Below, in pieces: positions 25,410 to 35,485 of a stretch of DNA of 64,000 nt. Position 1 is the first letter of the stretch, and each line of letters starts with the position of its first letter. The DNA comes from Terriglobus sp. TAA 43 (GTDB taxonomy: Bacteria; Acidobacteriota; Terriglobia; Terriglobales; Acidobacteriaceae). The position numbers were made by a program, and so were the translations under genes. Location of the stretch: contig NZ_JUGR01000002.1 in NCBI RefSeq assembly GCF_000800015.1, positions 620,001 to 684,000 on the forward strand, in the 5' to 3' direction. The notes beneath the pieces were generated by a model. The model did no database searches. It had not been told where the DNA came from and was given only the letters and a program-made list of their open reading frames with translations.

Positions 25410-26897
25410 ATGCGTCACATCATCGCAGCCAGCCTCGTCCTTCTGCCCTTCGCCGCCCACGCACAAAACGCATCGGACTGGCCCAGCTACAACCGCACGC
25501 TCAACGGCCAGCGCTTCGCCCCGCAGACTGAGATCACACCGGCAAACGCAACCAGTCTGAAAGAGCTCTGCCGCTACGACCTCAAACTGCAGAGCAGCTT
25601 CCAGACCGGCCCCGTCGTGGTGAACGGCACCATGTACATCACCACCGCGCACGACACCATCGCCATCGATGCCAACACCTGCGCTGAAAAATGGCGCGCG
25701 CATGACGACTACACAATGGCCATCCCCAACGACACCAACCGTGGCGTTGCCTTCGCCGATGGCCGTGTCTTCCGCGGCACACAGGACGCACGCCTGCTCG
25801 CTTATGACGCCGCATCCGGCAAGAAACTATGGGACATCTCCCTCGGCGACCCCAAGCATCTTGAAACCACCTCCGCCGCCGTCCTCGCATGGAAGGGCAT
25901 GGTCTTCACCGGCAACGCAGGCAGCAGCCGCATGCCCACCAAGGGCCGTATGTACGGCATCGACGCCGCCACCGGCAAGATCGTATGGGAGCAGTACATG
26001 GTGCCGCGCTCCGCAGACGATAAGTCACGCGGCCCCGCAGCCCCCGCACCCAAAGTAAAGGGCACCGCTGACGAAGGCGGCACACCCTGGACCGCCTTCA
26101 CATTTGATGAAGCCACCGGCACGCTCTACGTTCCCGGCGGCGACCCCATCAGCACCGAAGACGCTGCCTTCTCCGTAGCGCTCGACGCGAAGACTGGCGC
26201 CGTCAAACAAACCTACCTGCCCGTGAAGCACGACTTCCACGACTGGGAAGTCTCCGCCGCTCCGCTGCTCTACTCCATCAACGGCAAAGCCATGCTCGCC
26301 TCCGCCACCAAGGACGGCCGCATCTACGCAGGCGACATCAAGACCGGCAAATCCGCATGGACAGCCAACGCCACAACAGTAAGCAATGAAACCGCACCGC
26401 TCACCGCCACCGGGCCGCACGTCTGCCCCGGCACACTCGGCGGCAACGAGTGGAGCAACCCCGCTTACTCGCCCGCAACCAAGCTCATCTACAACGGAGC
26501 CGTAGACTGGTGCGCCACACTCACCAGCACCAACACACCGAAACCAAAGATCACCTTCGACTCACCCACACAAGCCACCGGCTGGGTCAAAGCATTCAAC
26601 CCGGCAACGGGTAAAGAAGCATGGAGCTTCCGCACACCTGCACCCGTCGTAGGCGGCATAACACCTACCGCAGGCAATCTCCTCTTCGCAGGCGACCTCG
26701 GCGGCAACCTCTACGCCTTCAACGCAAAGACAGGCGACATCGCATGGAAGACCGCCACAGGAGGAGCCATCGGCGGCGGTGTCATCAGCTACGCCATCGC
26801 AGGCAAACAACGCATCGCCGTAACCTCCGGCATGAAGTCCAACACCTGGCCCATGGCCTCCGGCTCAGCATCCATCGTCATCTACGGCCTGAAATAG
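25410..26897 (+). CDS. PQQ-dependent dehydrogenase-type beta-propeller protein
   Basis: 495 residues with a signal peptide (cleavage near AHAQ). It opens WPSYNRTLNGQRFAPQTEI, the start typical of quinoprotein alcohol dehydrogenases. Tryptophan-docking repeats recur about every 50-60 residues (AYDAASGKKLW, GIDAATGKIVW, AFNPATGKEAW, AFNAKTGDIAW), consistent with an eight-bladed propeller. The adjacent cysteine pair of methanol dehydrogenase is missing, and no cytochrome c domain is fused. I infer a periplasmic PQQ-linked oxidoreductase of unknown substrate. GGGAG lies 11 nt before the chosen ATG. Confidence 0.85.
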   Translation: MRHIIAASLVLLPFAAHAQNASDWPSYNRTLNGQRFAPQTEITPANATSLKELCRYDLKLQSSFQTGPVVVNGTMYITTAHDTIAIDANTCAEKWRAHDDYTMAIPNDTNRGVAFADGRVFRGTQDARLLAYDAASGKKLWDISLGDPKHLETTSAAVLAWKGMVFTGNAGSSRMPTKGRMYGIDAATGKIVWEQYMVPRSADDKSRGPAAPAPKVKGTADEGGTPWTAFTFDEATGTLYVPGGDPISTEDAAFSVALDAKTGAVKQTYLPVKHDFHDWEVSAAPLLYSINGKAMLASATKDGRIYAGDIKTGKSAWTANATTVSNETAPLTATGPHVCPGTLGGNEWSNPAYSPATKLIYNGAVDWCATLTSTNTPKPKITFDSPTQATGWVKAFNPATGKEAWSFRTPAPVVGGITPTAGNLLFAGDLGGNLYAFNAKTGDIAWKTATGGAIGGGVISYAIAGKQRIAVTSGMKSNTWPMASGSASIVIYGLK

Positions 26898-26929
26898 ACA
26901 TCAACAAGAAGTGTAAGAAGAAGAAGTGG

Positions 26930-27250
26930 GTGCCCCAGGTGCGCGAAGCTCACCTGGGCATCGCGCTTTTAGCGCGATCCAACCCACGAAGTGCGTCCAG
27001 CGAAGCTCATACGGCCAAAGGCCGTCATCCTGAACGAAGCGAAGCGGAGCTGAAGGACCTGCTTTCCCTCCCCGCACTACGATTCCCCGGGAAGCCTAAA
27101 ACTCAACCTCACAGCCTCAAATACAAACCAGCTTCGCTGAAGCGAAGCTCCAACGCACGAAGTGCGTCTTCTCTCGGAAGGGCAGGGCTTCAGCCCTGCC
27201 GTAAACCGGCCATAGCAAAATGCGGCTTTAGCCGCTGAGGGAATGCCCGC
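26930..27250. repeat. Array of short palindromic (REP-like) repeats
   Basis: The 395-base gap between the PQQ gene and the arabinofuranosidase-like gene holds at least seven small hairpins in a row: CCCAGGTGC..CACCTGGG, GCGCTTTTAGCGC, ACGGCCAAAGGCCGT, CTTCGCTGAAGCGAAG, GCACGAAGTGC, GGCAGGGCTTCAGCCCTGCC and GCGGCTTTAGCCGC. A block resembling ATCCTGAACGAAGCGAAGCG also occurs. No gene was found in it. Such arrays are typical of interspersed repeats that disperse with helper transposases. Confidence 0.7.
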
Positions 27251-27292
27251 AGCACCACAAAACACGCGCTGCTATCCTCAACCAAGCGCTGC

Positions 27293-29782
27293 ATGATGCA
27301 AACACGCACCATCCCCCGACTTTTCCTTTGCTCCCTGCTGCTCCTCTCCGGTTGCGGCCAACAAGAGACAAAGACCCCAGATTCCCCGCAGCAAATCCCT
27401 GCGCCGGAACTATTGCCGCTCACGCTACCGCTCGCCATCGCAGGAATCACTTACAGCACAAGCCTGCTCGCACGCTACGGCACATCGCCATACACTTACG
27501 CCGTCACCAACGGCAGCCTACCCACGGGCCTATCCCTCAGCTCCGGTGGTGCCCTCGTTGGTACCGCAACCACCACAGGCGTCTACGCATTCCAGGTCAC
27601 ACTCACTGATTCCGAAACTCCAGCGAAGACAGCAACGCAATCCTTCTCCCTCACCTCGTCCACACGACTGCAGGTGGCACCCTCGGTATCCATCCAGATC
27701 GCACGCGGAGCATCCTTCACCTCGCGCCTCTTAAGCGGAGGAACGCCACCGTACGCATCGACAATTCTCAGCGGCACTCTCCCCAGCGGAGTCGCACTGA
27801 ACGCAGATGGCAGCGTCTCCGGCACAGCCAGCGTGGCAGCTCCCTTCAGCGCAACCATCCGCTGGACAGACGCCGTGGGCCAAACCGGAACCGGCACAGT
27901 AGACATTCTCGTCACATCACCACCGCTGGTTGCTGCAACGGTTGCCCCACTCATCGTCCCCATCAATCAAAACATCCTGCAACCGCTGGCTGTGCAAGGC
28001 GGCACCGCGCCATACACCTTCTCCGTCACTAGCGGCACACTGCCAACCGGCATCACACTCTCCTCCACCGGCACCCTGCAGGGACAAGTCACACAACCCG
28101 GCACTTACAACGTCGTAGTGTCCGTTACCGACAGCACCATCCCAAGCAAGACCATCACCATCCCCGTCTCGTTCCTGGTGTCGACCACCAGCGTCCACGT
28201 GAACTCCGACATCCCGCTGCGCACAGTTTCAGCCGAAGCCTACGGCATCCACACCTCGGTCTACGATCACTCCATCGGCGACATCACCGGCACAGCTCCG
28301 CTCCTGATAACAGCAGGCGCAAAGGTCCTGCGCTTCCCCGGTGGCTCGTATTCCGACCGTTATCACTGGGCGCAGCACACCCTCACGCCAAACTTCTCGC
28401 CTAACGACACCGGAGCCTGCGCCAACATCTGGAACGGCTACCTCGCCGCCAACTCTGACTTCGGAAACTTCGCGAAACTCCTACAGGCCAGCGGCGCCAC
28501 GGGCATCGTCACCGTGAATTACGGCACCAGCGTAGCCGATGCCTCCGGCACAATCTCCACCAGCTGGAGTGGCGACAACGACTGCTCCGCACCCAACACC
28601 GGTGGCCAACCGCAGGAAGCCGCCGCATGGGTCGCCTACGCAAACGGAGCACCCAGCAACACCCAAACCATCGGCACCGACGCAACCGGATACGACTGGA
28701 AGACCGTTGGCTACTGGGCATCGCTGCGCGCCAGCCAACCACTCGCACAGGATGACGGCTTAAACTTCCTACGCCTCGGCATGACTACACCCATCGGCGT
28801 CCATTACTGGGAGATCGGCAACGAAATCTACTACAACGGCTACAACAGCATCCTGACCGAAACTGATCTGCACGCGCCGTTCCTGTATTCCAACGGATAC
28901 TCAAACGACCCCGACAGCCGACAAGGCATCGGCACGCTGTCACCCACCGCATACGGCACCGGAGCCGCGGCATACGCAAACGCCATGCGCGCCGTCGATC
29001 CCACCATTCAGGTCGGCATCGTCGTCGGTTCCGACATCGACCCCATCCCATCCACATGGACAAGCGACGTCCTCACCGCCGCCTGCAGCCACGCCACCTT
29101 CGACTTCACTATCCTGCACTACTACCCCGGCACCTATAACGCCGTCACCACCGACGAACTCCTCAGCAATCCGCAAAAGGATTTCCCTGGCATCGTGCAA
29201 GGAATTCAATCGCAGACCAACAACCTCTGCACCACCTCACGCACTCCCATGCCCATCTTCATGACGGAGACCAACCCCAACGGCACACTCGCCACCACCA
29301 CACCCGACGTCGCCACAGCACTCTTCGCAGCACACGATCTGATCACATCATTTGAATCCGGCATCGACAACGCCGAATGGCTCGAACTGCACGGCGGCGC
29401 AGGCACCTTCCTCAGCGAAACGGAAGTCCCCGGCCCGGCCTTCTACGGCTTCCAACTCGCCACCATCCTCGCCAGCGCAGGCGATCAACTCGTCATGACC
29501 ACCAGCGCCACCAACAACCTTCTCGTCCACGCCGCAAAGCAAAAAAGCGGCAAGCTATCGGTGATGCTCATCAACCGCAGCACCACCGACACGGCATACG
29601 TCAACGTCCAGGGCAAAGGCCCGCTCACCAACATCACGCGTTACGAATACGGCTCCCTTACAACCCCATCTACCGCGAAACTCACCAGTAAGTCACTCGA
29701 TAACAACGCCGCCAGCGCCATCAGCGTAGCGCCTCTCACCGCGGTCGTTATCGTCGCGGACGAGTCATCTTCCGCCAACTAA
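27293..29782 (+). CDS. Lipoprotein with putative-Ig repeats and an arabinofuranosidase-like catalytic domain
   Basis: 829 residues. A lipobox (LLLLSGCG, acylated cysteine at about residue 22) suggests outer-membrane anchoring. Residues about 45-295 form three He_PIG-type immunoglobulin-like domains (GTSPYTYAVTNGSLPTGLSL pattern). The C-terminal domain starts VLRFPGGSYSDRYHW and has the clan GH-A landmarks YWEIGNE (E511, acid/base candidate) and IFMTETNPNG (E659, nucleophile candidate). It resembles GH51/GH39-type alpha-L-arabinofuranosidases, but exact family assignment needs a profile search. Probably a cell-surface glycanase. Confidence 0.75.
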   Translation: MMQTRTIPRLFLCSLLLLSGCGQQETKTPDSPQQIPAPELLPLTLPLAIAGITYSTSLLARYGTSPYTYAVTNGSLPTGLSLSSGGALVGTATTTGVYAFQVTLTDSETPAKTATQSFSLTSSTRLQVAPSVSIQIARGASFTSRLLSGGTPPYASTILSGTLPSGVALNADGSVSGTASVAAPFSATIRWTDAVGQTGTGTVDILVTSPPLVAATVAPLIVPINQNILQPLAVQGGTAPYTFSVTSGTLPTGITLSSTGTLQGQVTQPGTYNVVVSVTDSTIPSKTITIPVSFLVSTTSVHVNSDIPLRTVSAEAYGIHTSVYDHSIGDITGTAPLLITAGAKVLRFPGGSYSDRYHWAQHTLTPNFSPNDTGACANIWNGYLAANSDFGNFAKLLQASGATGIVTVNYGTSVADASGTISTSWSGDNDCSAPNTGGQPQEAAAWVAYANGAPSNTQTIGTDATGYDWKTVGYWASLRASQPLAQDDGLNFLRLGMTTPIGVHYWEIGNEIYYNGYNSILTETDLHAPFLYSNGYSNDPDSRQGIGTLSPTAYGTGAAAYANAMRAVDPTIQVGIVVGSDIDPIPSTWTSDVLTAACSHATFDFTILHYYPGTYNAVTTDELLSNPQKDFPGIVQGIQSQTNNLCTTSRTPMPIFMTETNPNGTLATTTPDVATALFAAHDLITSFESGIDNAEWLELHGGAGTFLSETEVPGPAFYGFQLATILASAGDQLVMTTSATNNLLVHAAKQKSGKLSVMLINRSTTDTAYVNVQGKGPLTNITRYEYGSLTTPSTAKLTSKSLDNNAASAISVAPLTAVVIVADESSSAN

Positions 29783-29824
29783 TCCAATCGTCACACCTGT
29801 AATGACAGCGCACTGGCATCTGTA

Positions 29825-31420
29825 ATGTGCCGTGTGTATCCTGTGCGCGTGTCCAAACCAACTGAAAATCTGCCCTCTCTGAAAATTGAGACCGCTGCCC
29901 CCGCGCGTGTCGATCGCCGTGACTTCCTTAAAACCAGCGCTCTGGCCGCAGGTGCACTCGCTATCGGGGCGCCCGCCATCGTGCGCGCACAACATCTCAA
30001 CAGCAAGCTGAACATCGCCTGCATCGGCATCGGCGGCAAAGGCCGCAGCGACACAGACGCCTGCGCCGCGGAAAACATCGTTGCGCTCTGCGACGTCGAC
30101 GCCGGCACCGATGCCTATCAGATTCAAACCAAGAAGTATCCTGACGCGAAGTTCTACAAGGACTACCGTCAGATGCTCGACCAGATGGGCGACCGCATCG
30201 ACGCCGTGACCGTCTCCACGCCGGATCACATGCACGCCATCATTGCCTCCGCAGCCATGAAGCGCAGGAAGGCCATCTTCTGCCAGAAGCCGCTCACCCA
30301 GACCATCTACGAAGCACGCTATCTCCGCAACATGGCGCACGACAAGAAGCTCGTCACGCAGATGGGCAATCAGGGCTCTGCCTCACCCGGCCTGCGCCGC
30401 GGCGTGGAAGTCATTCAGGACGGCATCATCGGCCAGGTGCATCAGGTACACGTCTGGACCAACCGCCCCGTCTGGCCGCAGGCAATGGACCGCCCCGTCG
30501 GACAAGACCCCGTCCCCTCGACGCTCGATTGGGACGTCTGGCTTGGCCCGGCGCCTGTACGTCCCTATGTCGGCAACCGCAATCCCAAGGACAAGAACGG
30601 TGTCTACACCCAGTTCAACTGGCGTGGCTGGCAGGACTTCGGCACCGGCGCACTCGGCGACATGGCTTGCCACACCGTCAACATGCCATTCCGCTCGCTC
30701 GGATTCGATGCCCCAACGGAAATCGAAGCCGTCCCCTTCGGCACCATGAACAAAGAGTCCTACCCCGTCGGCACCAAGATCCGCTTTGAATTCCCGAAGC
30801 GTACAGCACACGTGCCGCTGGAACACCCCAGCTTCTTCCATCGCACTCGCAAGATCGAATACGACGCCACCACACTCTTCTGGTACGACGGTGGTCAGCC
30901 GAACGAGAACCTCCGTGGTGGTCACGACCTCACCAACAAGCCACCAGCCGAACTCACCGCAGACATCGTCACTCTGCAGGGCAAGCTGCCTGACAGCGGC
31001 TGTCTCTTCGTCGGTGAAGGCGGCATGATCTTCTCGCCAGACGACTACGGCACGAACTTCTTCATCAAGCTCAAGGGCGAGAAAGAATTCGTTAACTACC
31101 TTAAGCATCCCGCCATGGCGAAGTATCCGGAGCGTATCCCGCGCAACTCACACGTAACAATCGATGCAAAGGGTTCCGCCAACCTCGTCCAGGCCCACGC
31201 CGCCGAATGGCTCACCGCCATCAAGGCAAACAAGCCCGAAGACTGCTACTCGCGCTTCGACGTAGCAGGACGCCTCGTGGAGATCATGCTCCTCGGCTGC
31301 GTCTCCCTACGCGCCGGCCAAAAAATCGAGTGGGACGCCCACAAGATGGAAGCAAAAAACTGCCCACAAGCAGCCCCGTACATCAAACGCCAGGATCGCA
31401 CCGGCTGGGCTCTCTCCTAA
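29825..31420 (+). CDS. Tat-exported Gfo/Idh/MocA-family oxidoreductase
   Basis: 531 residues. A twin-arginine signal (DRRDFLKTSALAAGALA, cleavage near VRAQ) precedes the Rossmann motif IGIGGKGRSD. STPDHMHAIIA and KPLTQTIYEARYL are the conserved family core, with the usual KP of the catalytic region. NAD(P)-dependent sugar or inositol oxidation, or hydrolysis via oxidation, is typical; secreted members such as those in Bacteroidetes act on glycans. An ATG at 29825 is used, though a GTG 24 bases later is possible. A strong terminator follows. Confidence 0.9.
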   Translation: MCRVYPVRVSKPTENLPSLKIETAAPARVDRRDFLKTSALAAGALAIGAPAIVRAQHLNSKLNIACIGIGGKGRSDTDACAAENIVALCDVDAGTDAYQIQTKKYPDAKFYKDYRQMLDQMGDRIDAVTVSTPDHMHAIIASAAMKRRKAIFCQKPLTQTIYEARYLRNMAHDKKLVTQMGNQGSASPGLRRGVEVIQDGIIGQVHQVHVWTNRPVWPQAMDRPVGQDPVPSTLDWDVWLGPAPVRPYVGNRNPKDKNGVYTQFNWRGWQDFGTGALGDMACHTVNMPFRSLGFDAPTEIEAVPFGTMNKESYPVGTKIRFEFPKRTAHVPLEHPSFFHRTRKIEYDATTLFWYDGGQPNENLRGGHDLTNKPPAELTADIVTLQGKLPDSGCLFVGEGGMIFSPDDYGTNFFIKLKGEKEFVNYLKHPAMAKYPERIPRNSHVTIDAKGSANLVQAHAAEWLTAIKANKPEDCYSRFDVAGRLVEIMLLGCVSLRAGQKIEWDAHKMEAKNCPQAAPYIKRQDRTGWALS

Positions 31421-31442
31421 TCGGTCAACACAAACAAATAGA

Positions 31443-31479
31443 CGAATGGCGGAAGTAACTAAGTTACTTCCGCCATTCG
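31443..31479. terminator. Bidirectional terminator, 17-bp stem
   Basis: CGAATGGCGGAAGTAAC (31443-31459) pairs perfectly with 31463-31479 over a 3-nt loop; CTTTTAT follows. It separates the convergent oxidoreductase and NHL/Ig genes. Confidence 0.92.
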
Positions 31480-31519
31480 CTTTTATCGGTACAACCGTTA
31501 AGTCAAAAACCACGCGGTT

Positions 31520-34500
31520 CTACTGCACGGTCAATGTCAAGTTGGTCGTACCCTGAGCGCCTGTTGTCGCATCTGTAGCTGTCACAACCATGGTGTAGGT
31601 TTTGGGAGTAGTTTGGCCCGAGGAGCCTGAACCGTTACCAGCGCAACCACTCAAGCCCATAGCTGCCCCCAAAGATAGCGATACCAGGGCCAGCATCGCC
31701 AACAAACGCTGACCATTTTGCAAGCGCCTACGAGCGGACTTGGTTCCGACTATCGGCAGTAACAACAATCCCAATGCAACAGGCGCAATAGGGCTCATCG
31801 GGAAAGAGCTTTCATTGCGCGCCGTCTGGGTTTTGCTGGTCTGAATCGTCAAGGTAACCGATGTCAGCCCGCTACCGGCCGGAAGCGTCGTCGGAGAAAA
31901 CGTCGCAGTCGCTCCTGTAGGAATACCACTTACCGAAAGATTCACCGCATTCGGGAAAGTCGTCACGGCTCCTGGCGACAATGAGAGGGTATAGGTTGCT
32001 GTTCCACCTGCAGTGGTTGTAGCGCTAGTGGACCCCGATCCGGCAGAAAGGGTAAAGCTCTGTGCCGCTACGTTGAAACTCGTAGTAGCCGTTGCAGCCG
32101 CATAATTTCCGCTGGCGGCCTGGCTTGCACTCAGCGCCACGGTGCCCGCTCCGGTCAAGGTGACCGTCGCACCAGAGATCTTTGCAGGACCACTCACAAC
32201 AGAGTAGGTAACAGCCCCAGCTGAGGCTGACGTTGCGCTCACTGTGAAAGGTGCGTTGCCATACGTCTGCGAAGGAATGGCCGCAAAGGTTAACGTAAGC
32301 ACCATCGGCATAACAACGAAGCTGGTTGTCCCAGTCGCCGAGCCATAGTTTCCGCTCGCCGCCTGGCTTGCACTTATCACAACCGTACCTGCGCCAGTCA
32401 ATGTGACGGTCGCACCGGAGATACTTGCAGGGCCACTCACAACAGAGTAGGTAATAGCTCCGTTTGAAGCAGATGTTGCACTTACAGTGAAAGGCGCGTT
32501 GCCATACGTCTGTGAAGGGATGGTCGCAAAGGTTAACATAGGCACCATTGGCACAACAGTGAAGCTGGTCGTCACAGTTGCCGCGCCATAGCTTCCGCTC
32601 GCTGCCTGGCTTGCACTCAGCACAACCGTGCCTGCTCCCGTCAGCGTGACCGTTGTCCCGGAGATGCTGGCACGACCACTGACAACCGAATAGGTAATGG
32701 CGCCCGTCGAGGTGGATGTCGCGCTTACAGTGAAAGGTACATTGCCGTACGTCTGCGCAGGGATGGACGCAAACGTTAATATCGGCAACTCAAGTGCAGT
32801 ACCACTCAACGCGATGCTCTGAGTTACATAGCCTGGAGCCACTGCATTTAGGTTGTTATCCGTTAACACCAGCGATCCCGTGATGTTGCCTGCAGCAGTA
32901 GGCGCAAAGCTGACCGAAAGCTGGCAGGAAGCACCCGCTGCCAGTGTTCCCGCATTCGAGGAACCCGACCCCACAACAGGACATGCGGTCGTTCCCGTAC
33001 TGTTCAAGCTGAAGTTCGTCGCGATGCTTGGATTATTTCCAGAAGCCGGAATCGGAAAACTCAAGGCAGCGTTGCCAACGTTCTGAACCGTCACGGCCTG
33101 TGCACTGCTTGTCGAACCCAAAGTAGTTGTTGCAAAAGTCAGATTCGGCGCGTCGGAAAGATTCACCTTCCATACGCTGTTGCCCGCGACGCTAGCGCTG
33201 GATGCAAAGACGTTGCCGTTCCCATCGACTGCCACTCCAAGAACATCAGGGAGGTTGCTAGCGATCGTGCTCCGTGAATACGATCCCGCCGCAAGCGTAT
33301 ATTTGACCACCCGTCCACCGGAAGTCTCTGCAATGTAGACGTTGCCGTTTCCATCAACAGCTACCCCATGGGGGGAATTTAAGTCACTGGCTATTGTGCT
33401 CTCGGTATAGCCACCATTGGATAAGGTCTGCTTCATAACCACATGTTCGGCATCAGTCACATACACATTACCCTTCTCGTCCACTGCAACTCCCCGCGGG
33501 TGGACAGAGCCTGTGATCTGGCTCGGGACATAAGTGCCATTGGTCAACGTTTCCTTAAGTACGGAGTAAGACAGGTTTCCGATATACACATTGCCGCTAC
33601 CGTCGACAGTCACGGCCTCTACGAAACCAAGGCTGCTGCTGAATACAGCACTTTGCGCGTAGCCTCCTCCGATCAGGGGCGTATATTTGAACACCTTCAA
33701 AACATTTTGGTCGGCAACATAGACATTTCCAGCTCCATCCACCGCCACCCCAACTGGATATCTCAGGTTTGTAGCTACAACACTCTGCGTATAGCCGCTC
33801 CCTGTCCAGGTCTGCTTGATGACGGCGTTTTGCGGATTACTGTCATTTAGAGCCTGGGCAATATAAAGATTCCCAGCAGGGTCTGACGTAACTGCGTACG
33901 GGTTCGTCACATTGCTAAAGGAGAGCTTGCTTAGATTCCCTGCAGGAAAGTTGATCTGAGGTCCCAATCCGGAACCGTGGGCATAACCGGTAGCAATCAA
34001 ATTTCCTGAAGTCGATCGAAGAACCACAGCACCATAACGGGAGCCAGGAAACTTCGGATTCAAAAGCACATCAACCGTGCAACTTACCCCTGCGGTATAT
34101 GGAAAGCTCGTCCCATACCTCGTGCAGCTTCCAGTTCCCGCATCCGTAAAGTCGAGACCTTCTGTCCCCTGAGTCAGCACCGAAGGCCTGGCAATCGTAC
34201 CCGCCGAGTCGAACGTAAAGATTAACGATACCGGCGAGCTGGAACTGCCAACGTTTATGGCACCAAAGTCTCCAGCCGACGGACTCACTTTAGCAATGCT
34301 GGCGAAATTGGTGATAAGGACATCGCCATTAGCATCCAGTGAAATAAAGATCGGGATGACGTTGTAGTAGGCAGTGCTCCCTACCAGGCTCTGGGTATAG
34401 CTGTTCCCCGATGGCGTCTCTTTCAAAATCTGGCTGCCTTCTGGATCGCCTGGGATGCCGTAGATCGCAACAAAGACATTTGAGTTGCTATCCACAGCAA

Positions 34501-35356
34501 CGCTGCTGATATAGCTCAGACCGCTGACAACTGTGCTTTGAACGTAGCTTCCACTGGTCAGCGTCTCTTTGAAGACCTGGTTGCTGCCTCGGTCACCGAT
34601 ATAGACATTGCCACTTGCATCCACTGCTACAGCGCTCGGAAGCGAGAGACCACTCCCAATCGTGCTCTCAACGTAGCTACTTCCCGACGGTGTTTCCTTG
34701 AGTACCCGGTTGCCACTGGAATCTGCAACAAAGATATTTCCGCTCGCGTCAACAGCAACACTCCACGCTGCACCGACCGTACTACTTACCGTGGTCTGCG
34801 AGTAGTCACTGCCTGATAACGTTTCTTTCAGTAACCGACCGTTGTTCGAGTCGGCAATATAGACGTTGCCACTGACATCTACCGCAACACCTAGCGGAGA
34901 ATTCAGACCGGTACCGATTGTGGTCTCGGTATAGCTTCCGTTAGACAGGGTTTCCTTGAGTACACGATTGTTCAGCGAATCAGCGATGTACAAATTTCCA
35001 CCGGCATCCGCCGCAACCTGACGAGGATTGTTCAGGCCTGTAATCGGCAATGTAACTTGCGATCCGCTAAAGTGCGCACTCTGCGCATGGCCGCAGGGGA
35101 CCATCGTTCCCACAGATATGCCGCAAAGCATCGCTGCCGTTATTACATTCTTTTTGTTGAGAGTTGGCCGGACAGTTCGAACGACACGAGAGCACAAGAG
35201 AGAAAAACTTTTCACCGAATCTCCAAAACAGAAAATTGGAACGAAGAAGCAAGAGAACAATAGTTTGAATCGCTGGTACCAAGTACCAACGTTCATCTCT
35301 GGGAGAATACATATCAAAGTGAAGATGCGCCACGGAAGAACCGTTAAGCAAAACAT
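31520..35356 (-). CDS. Giant NHL-repeat / Ig-like secreted protein
   Basis: 1278 residues. After an unusual 90-residue N-terminus come two sets of NHL-type propeller repeats (VAVDASGNVYIADS pattern recurring about every 45-50 residues, roughly 100-350 and 480-760). These flank and precede ASPM/choice-of-anchor-D-like modules (FDSAG..., VQNVGNAALSF). Three near-identical 81-residue Ig-like repeats follow (QTYGNAPFTVSATSASNG). The tail has two hydrophobic helices and an internal LSGCAG motif. It is probably a surface adhesion or carbohydrate-contact protein; no catalytic residues are seen. The ATG at 35356 (AGGA upstream) is uncertain; 35296 is an alternative. Confidence 0.8.
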   Translation of the reverse strand: MFCLTVLPWRIFTLICILPEMNVGTWYQRFKLLFSCFFVPIFCFGDSVKSFSLLCSRVVRTVRPTLNKKNVITAAMLCGISVGTMVPCGHAQSAHFSGSQVTLPITGLNNPRQVAADAGGNLYIADSLNNRVLKETLSNGSYTETTIGTGLNSPLGVAVDVSGNVYIADSNNGRLLKETLSGSDYSQTTVSSTVGAAWSVAVDASGNIFVADSSGNRVLKETPSGSSYVESTIGSGLSLPSAVAVDASGNVYIGDRGSNQVFKETLTSGSYVQSTVVSGLSYISSVAVDSNSNVFVAIYGIPGDPEGSQILKETPSGNSYTQSLVGSTAYYNVIPIFISLDANGDVLITNFASIAKVSPSAGDFGAINVGSSSSPVSLIFTFDSAGTIARPSVLTQGTEGLDFTDAGTGSCTRYGTSFPYTAGVSCTVDVLLNPKFPGSRYGAVVLRSTSGNLIATGYAHGSGLGPQINFPAGNLSKLSFSNVTNPYAVTSDPAGNLYIAQALNDSNPQNAVIKQTWTGSGYTQSVVATNLRYPVGVAVDGAGNVYVADQNVLKVFKYTPLIGGGYAQSAVFSSSLGFVEAVTVDGSGNVYIGNLSYSVLKETLTNGTYVPSQITGSVHPRGVAVDEKGNVYVTDAEHVVMKQTLSNGGYTESTIASDLNSPHGVAVDGNGNVYIAETSGGRVVKYTLAAGSYSRSTIASNLPDVLGVAVDGNGNVFASSASVAGNSVWKVNLSDAPNLTFATTTLGSTSSAQAVTVQNVGNAALSFPIPASGNNPSIATNFSLNSTGTTACPVVGSGSSNAGTLAAGASCQLSVSFAPTAAGNITGSLVLTDNNLNAVAPGYVTQSIALSGTALELPILTFASIPAQTYGNVPFTVSATSTSTGAITYSVVSGRASISGTTVTLTGAGTVVLSASQAASGSYGAATVTTSFTVVPMVPMLTFATIPSQTYGNAPFTVSATSASNGAITYSVVSGPASISGATVTLTGAGTVVISASQAASGNYGSATGTTSFVVMPMVLTLTFAAIPSQTYGNAPFTVSATSASAGAVTYSVVSGPAKISGATVTLTGAGTVALSASQAASGNYAAATATTSFNVAAQSFTLSAGSGSTSATTTAGGTATYTLSLSPGAVTTFPNAVNLSVSGIPTGATATFSPTTLPAGSGLTSVTLTIQTSKTQTARNESSFPMSPIAPVALGLLLLPIVGTKSARRRLQNGQRLLAMLALVSLSLGAAMGLSGCAGNGSGSSGQTTPKTYTMVVTATDATTGAQGTTNLTLTVQ
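32062..32793. repeat. Three 243-bp tandem repeats inside the NHL/Ig gene
   Basis: The same reference points (GGGATGG or GGAATGG) fall at 32760, 32517 and 32274, exactly 243 bp (81 codons) apart. DNA identity is high, including silent sites, so the units arose by recent in-frame duplication or are homogenised by recombination. Confidence 0.85.
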
Positions 35357-35485
35357 CGGTTCCTAACCGTTGTTCAAAATGGGACCTCGAACGAAACGGC
35401 GGACAAACGATCGTCCAGGCGCAAGCGAGTGAAGGAACATCCTGCAGCAGTATTGTCACCACTCGCTTCTGAAGAAAACTCGCTC

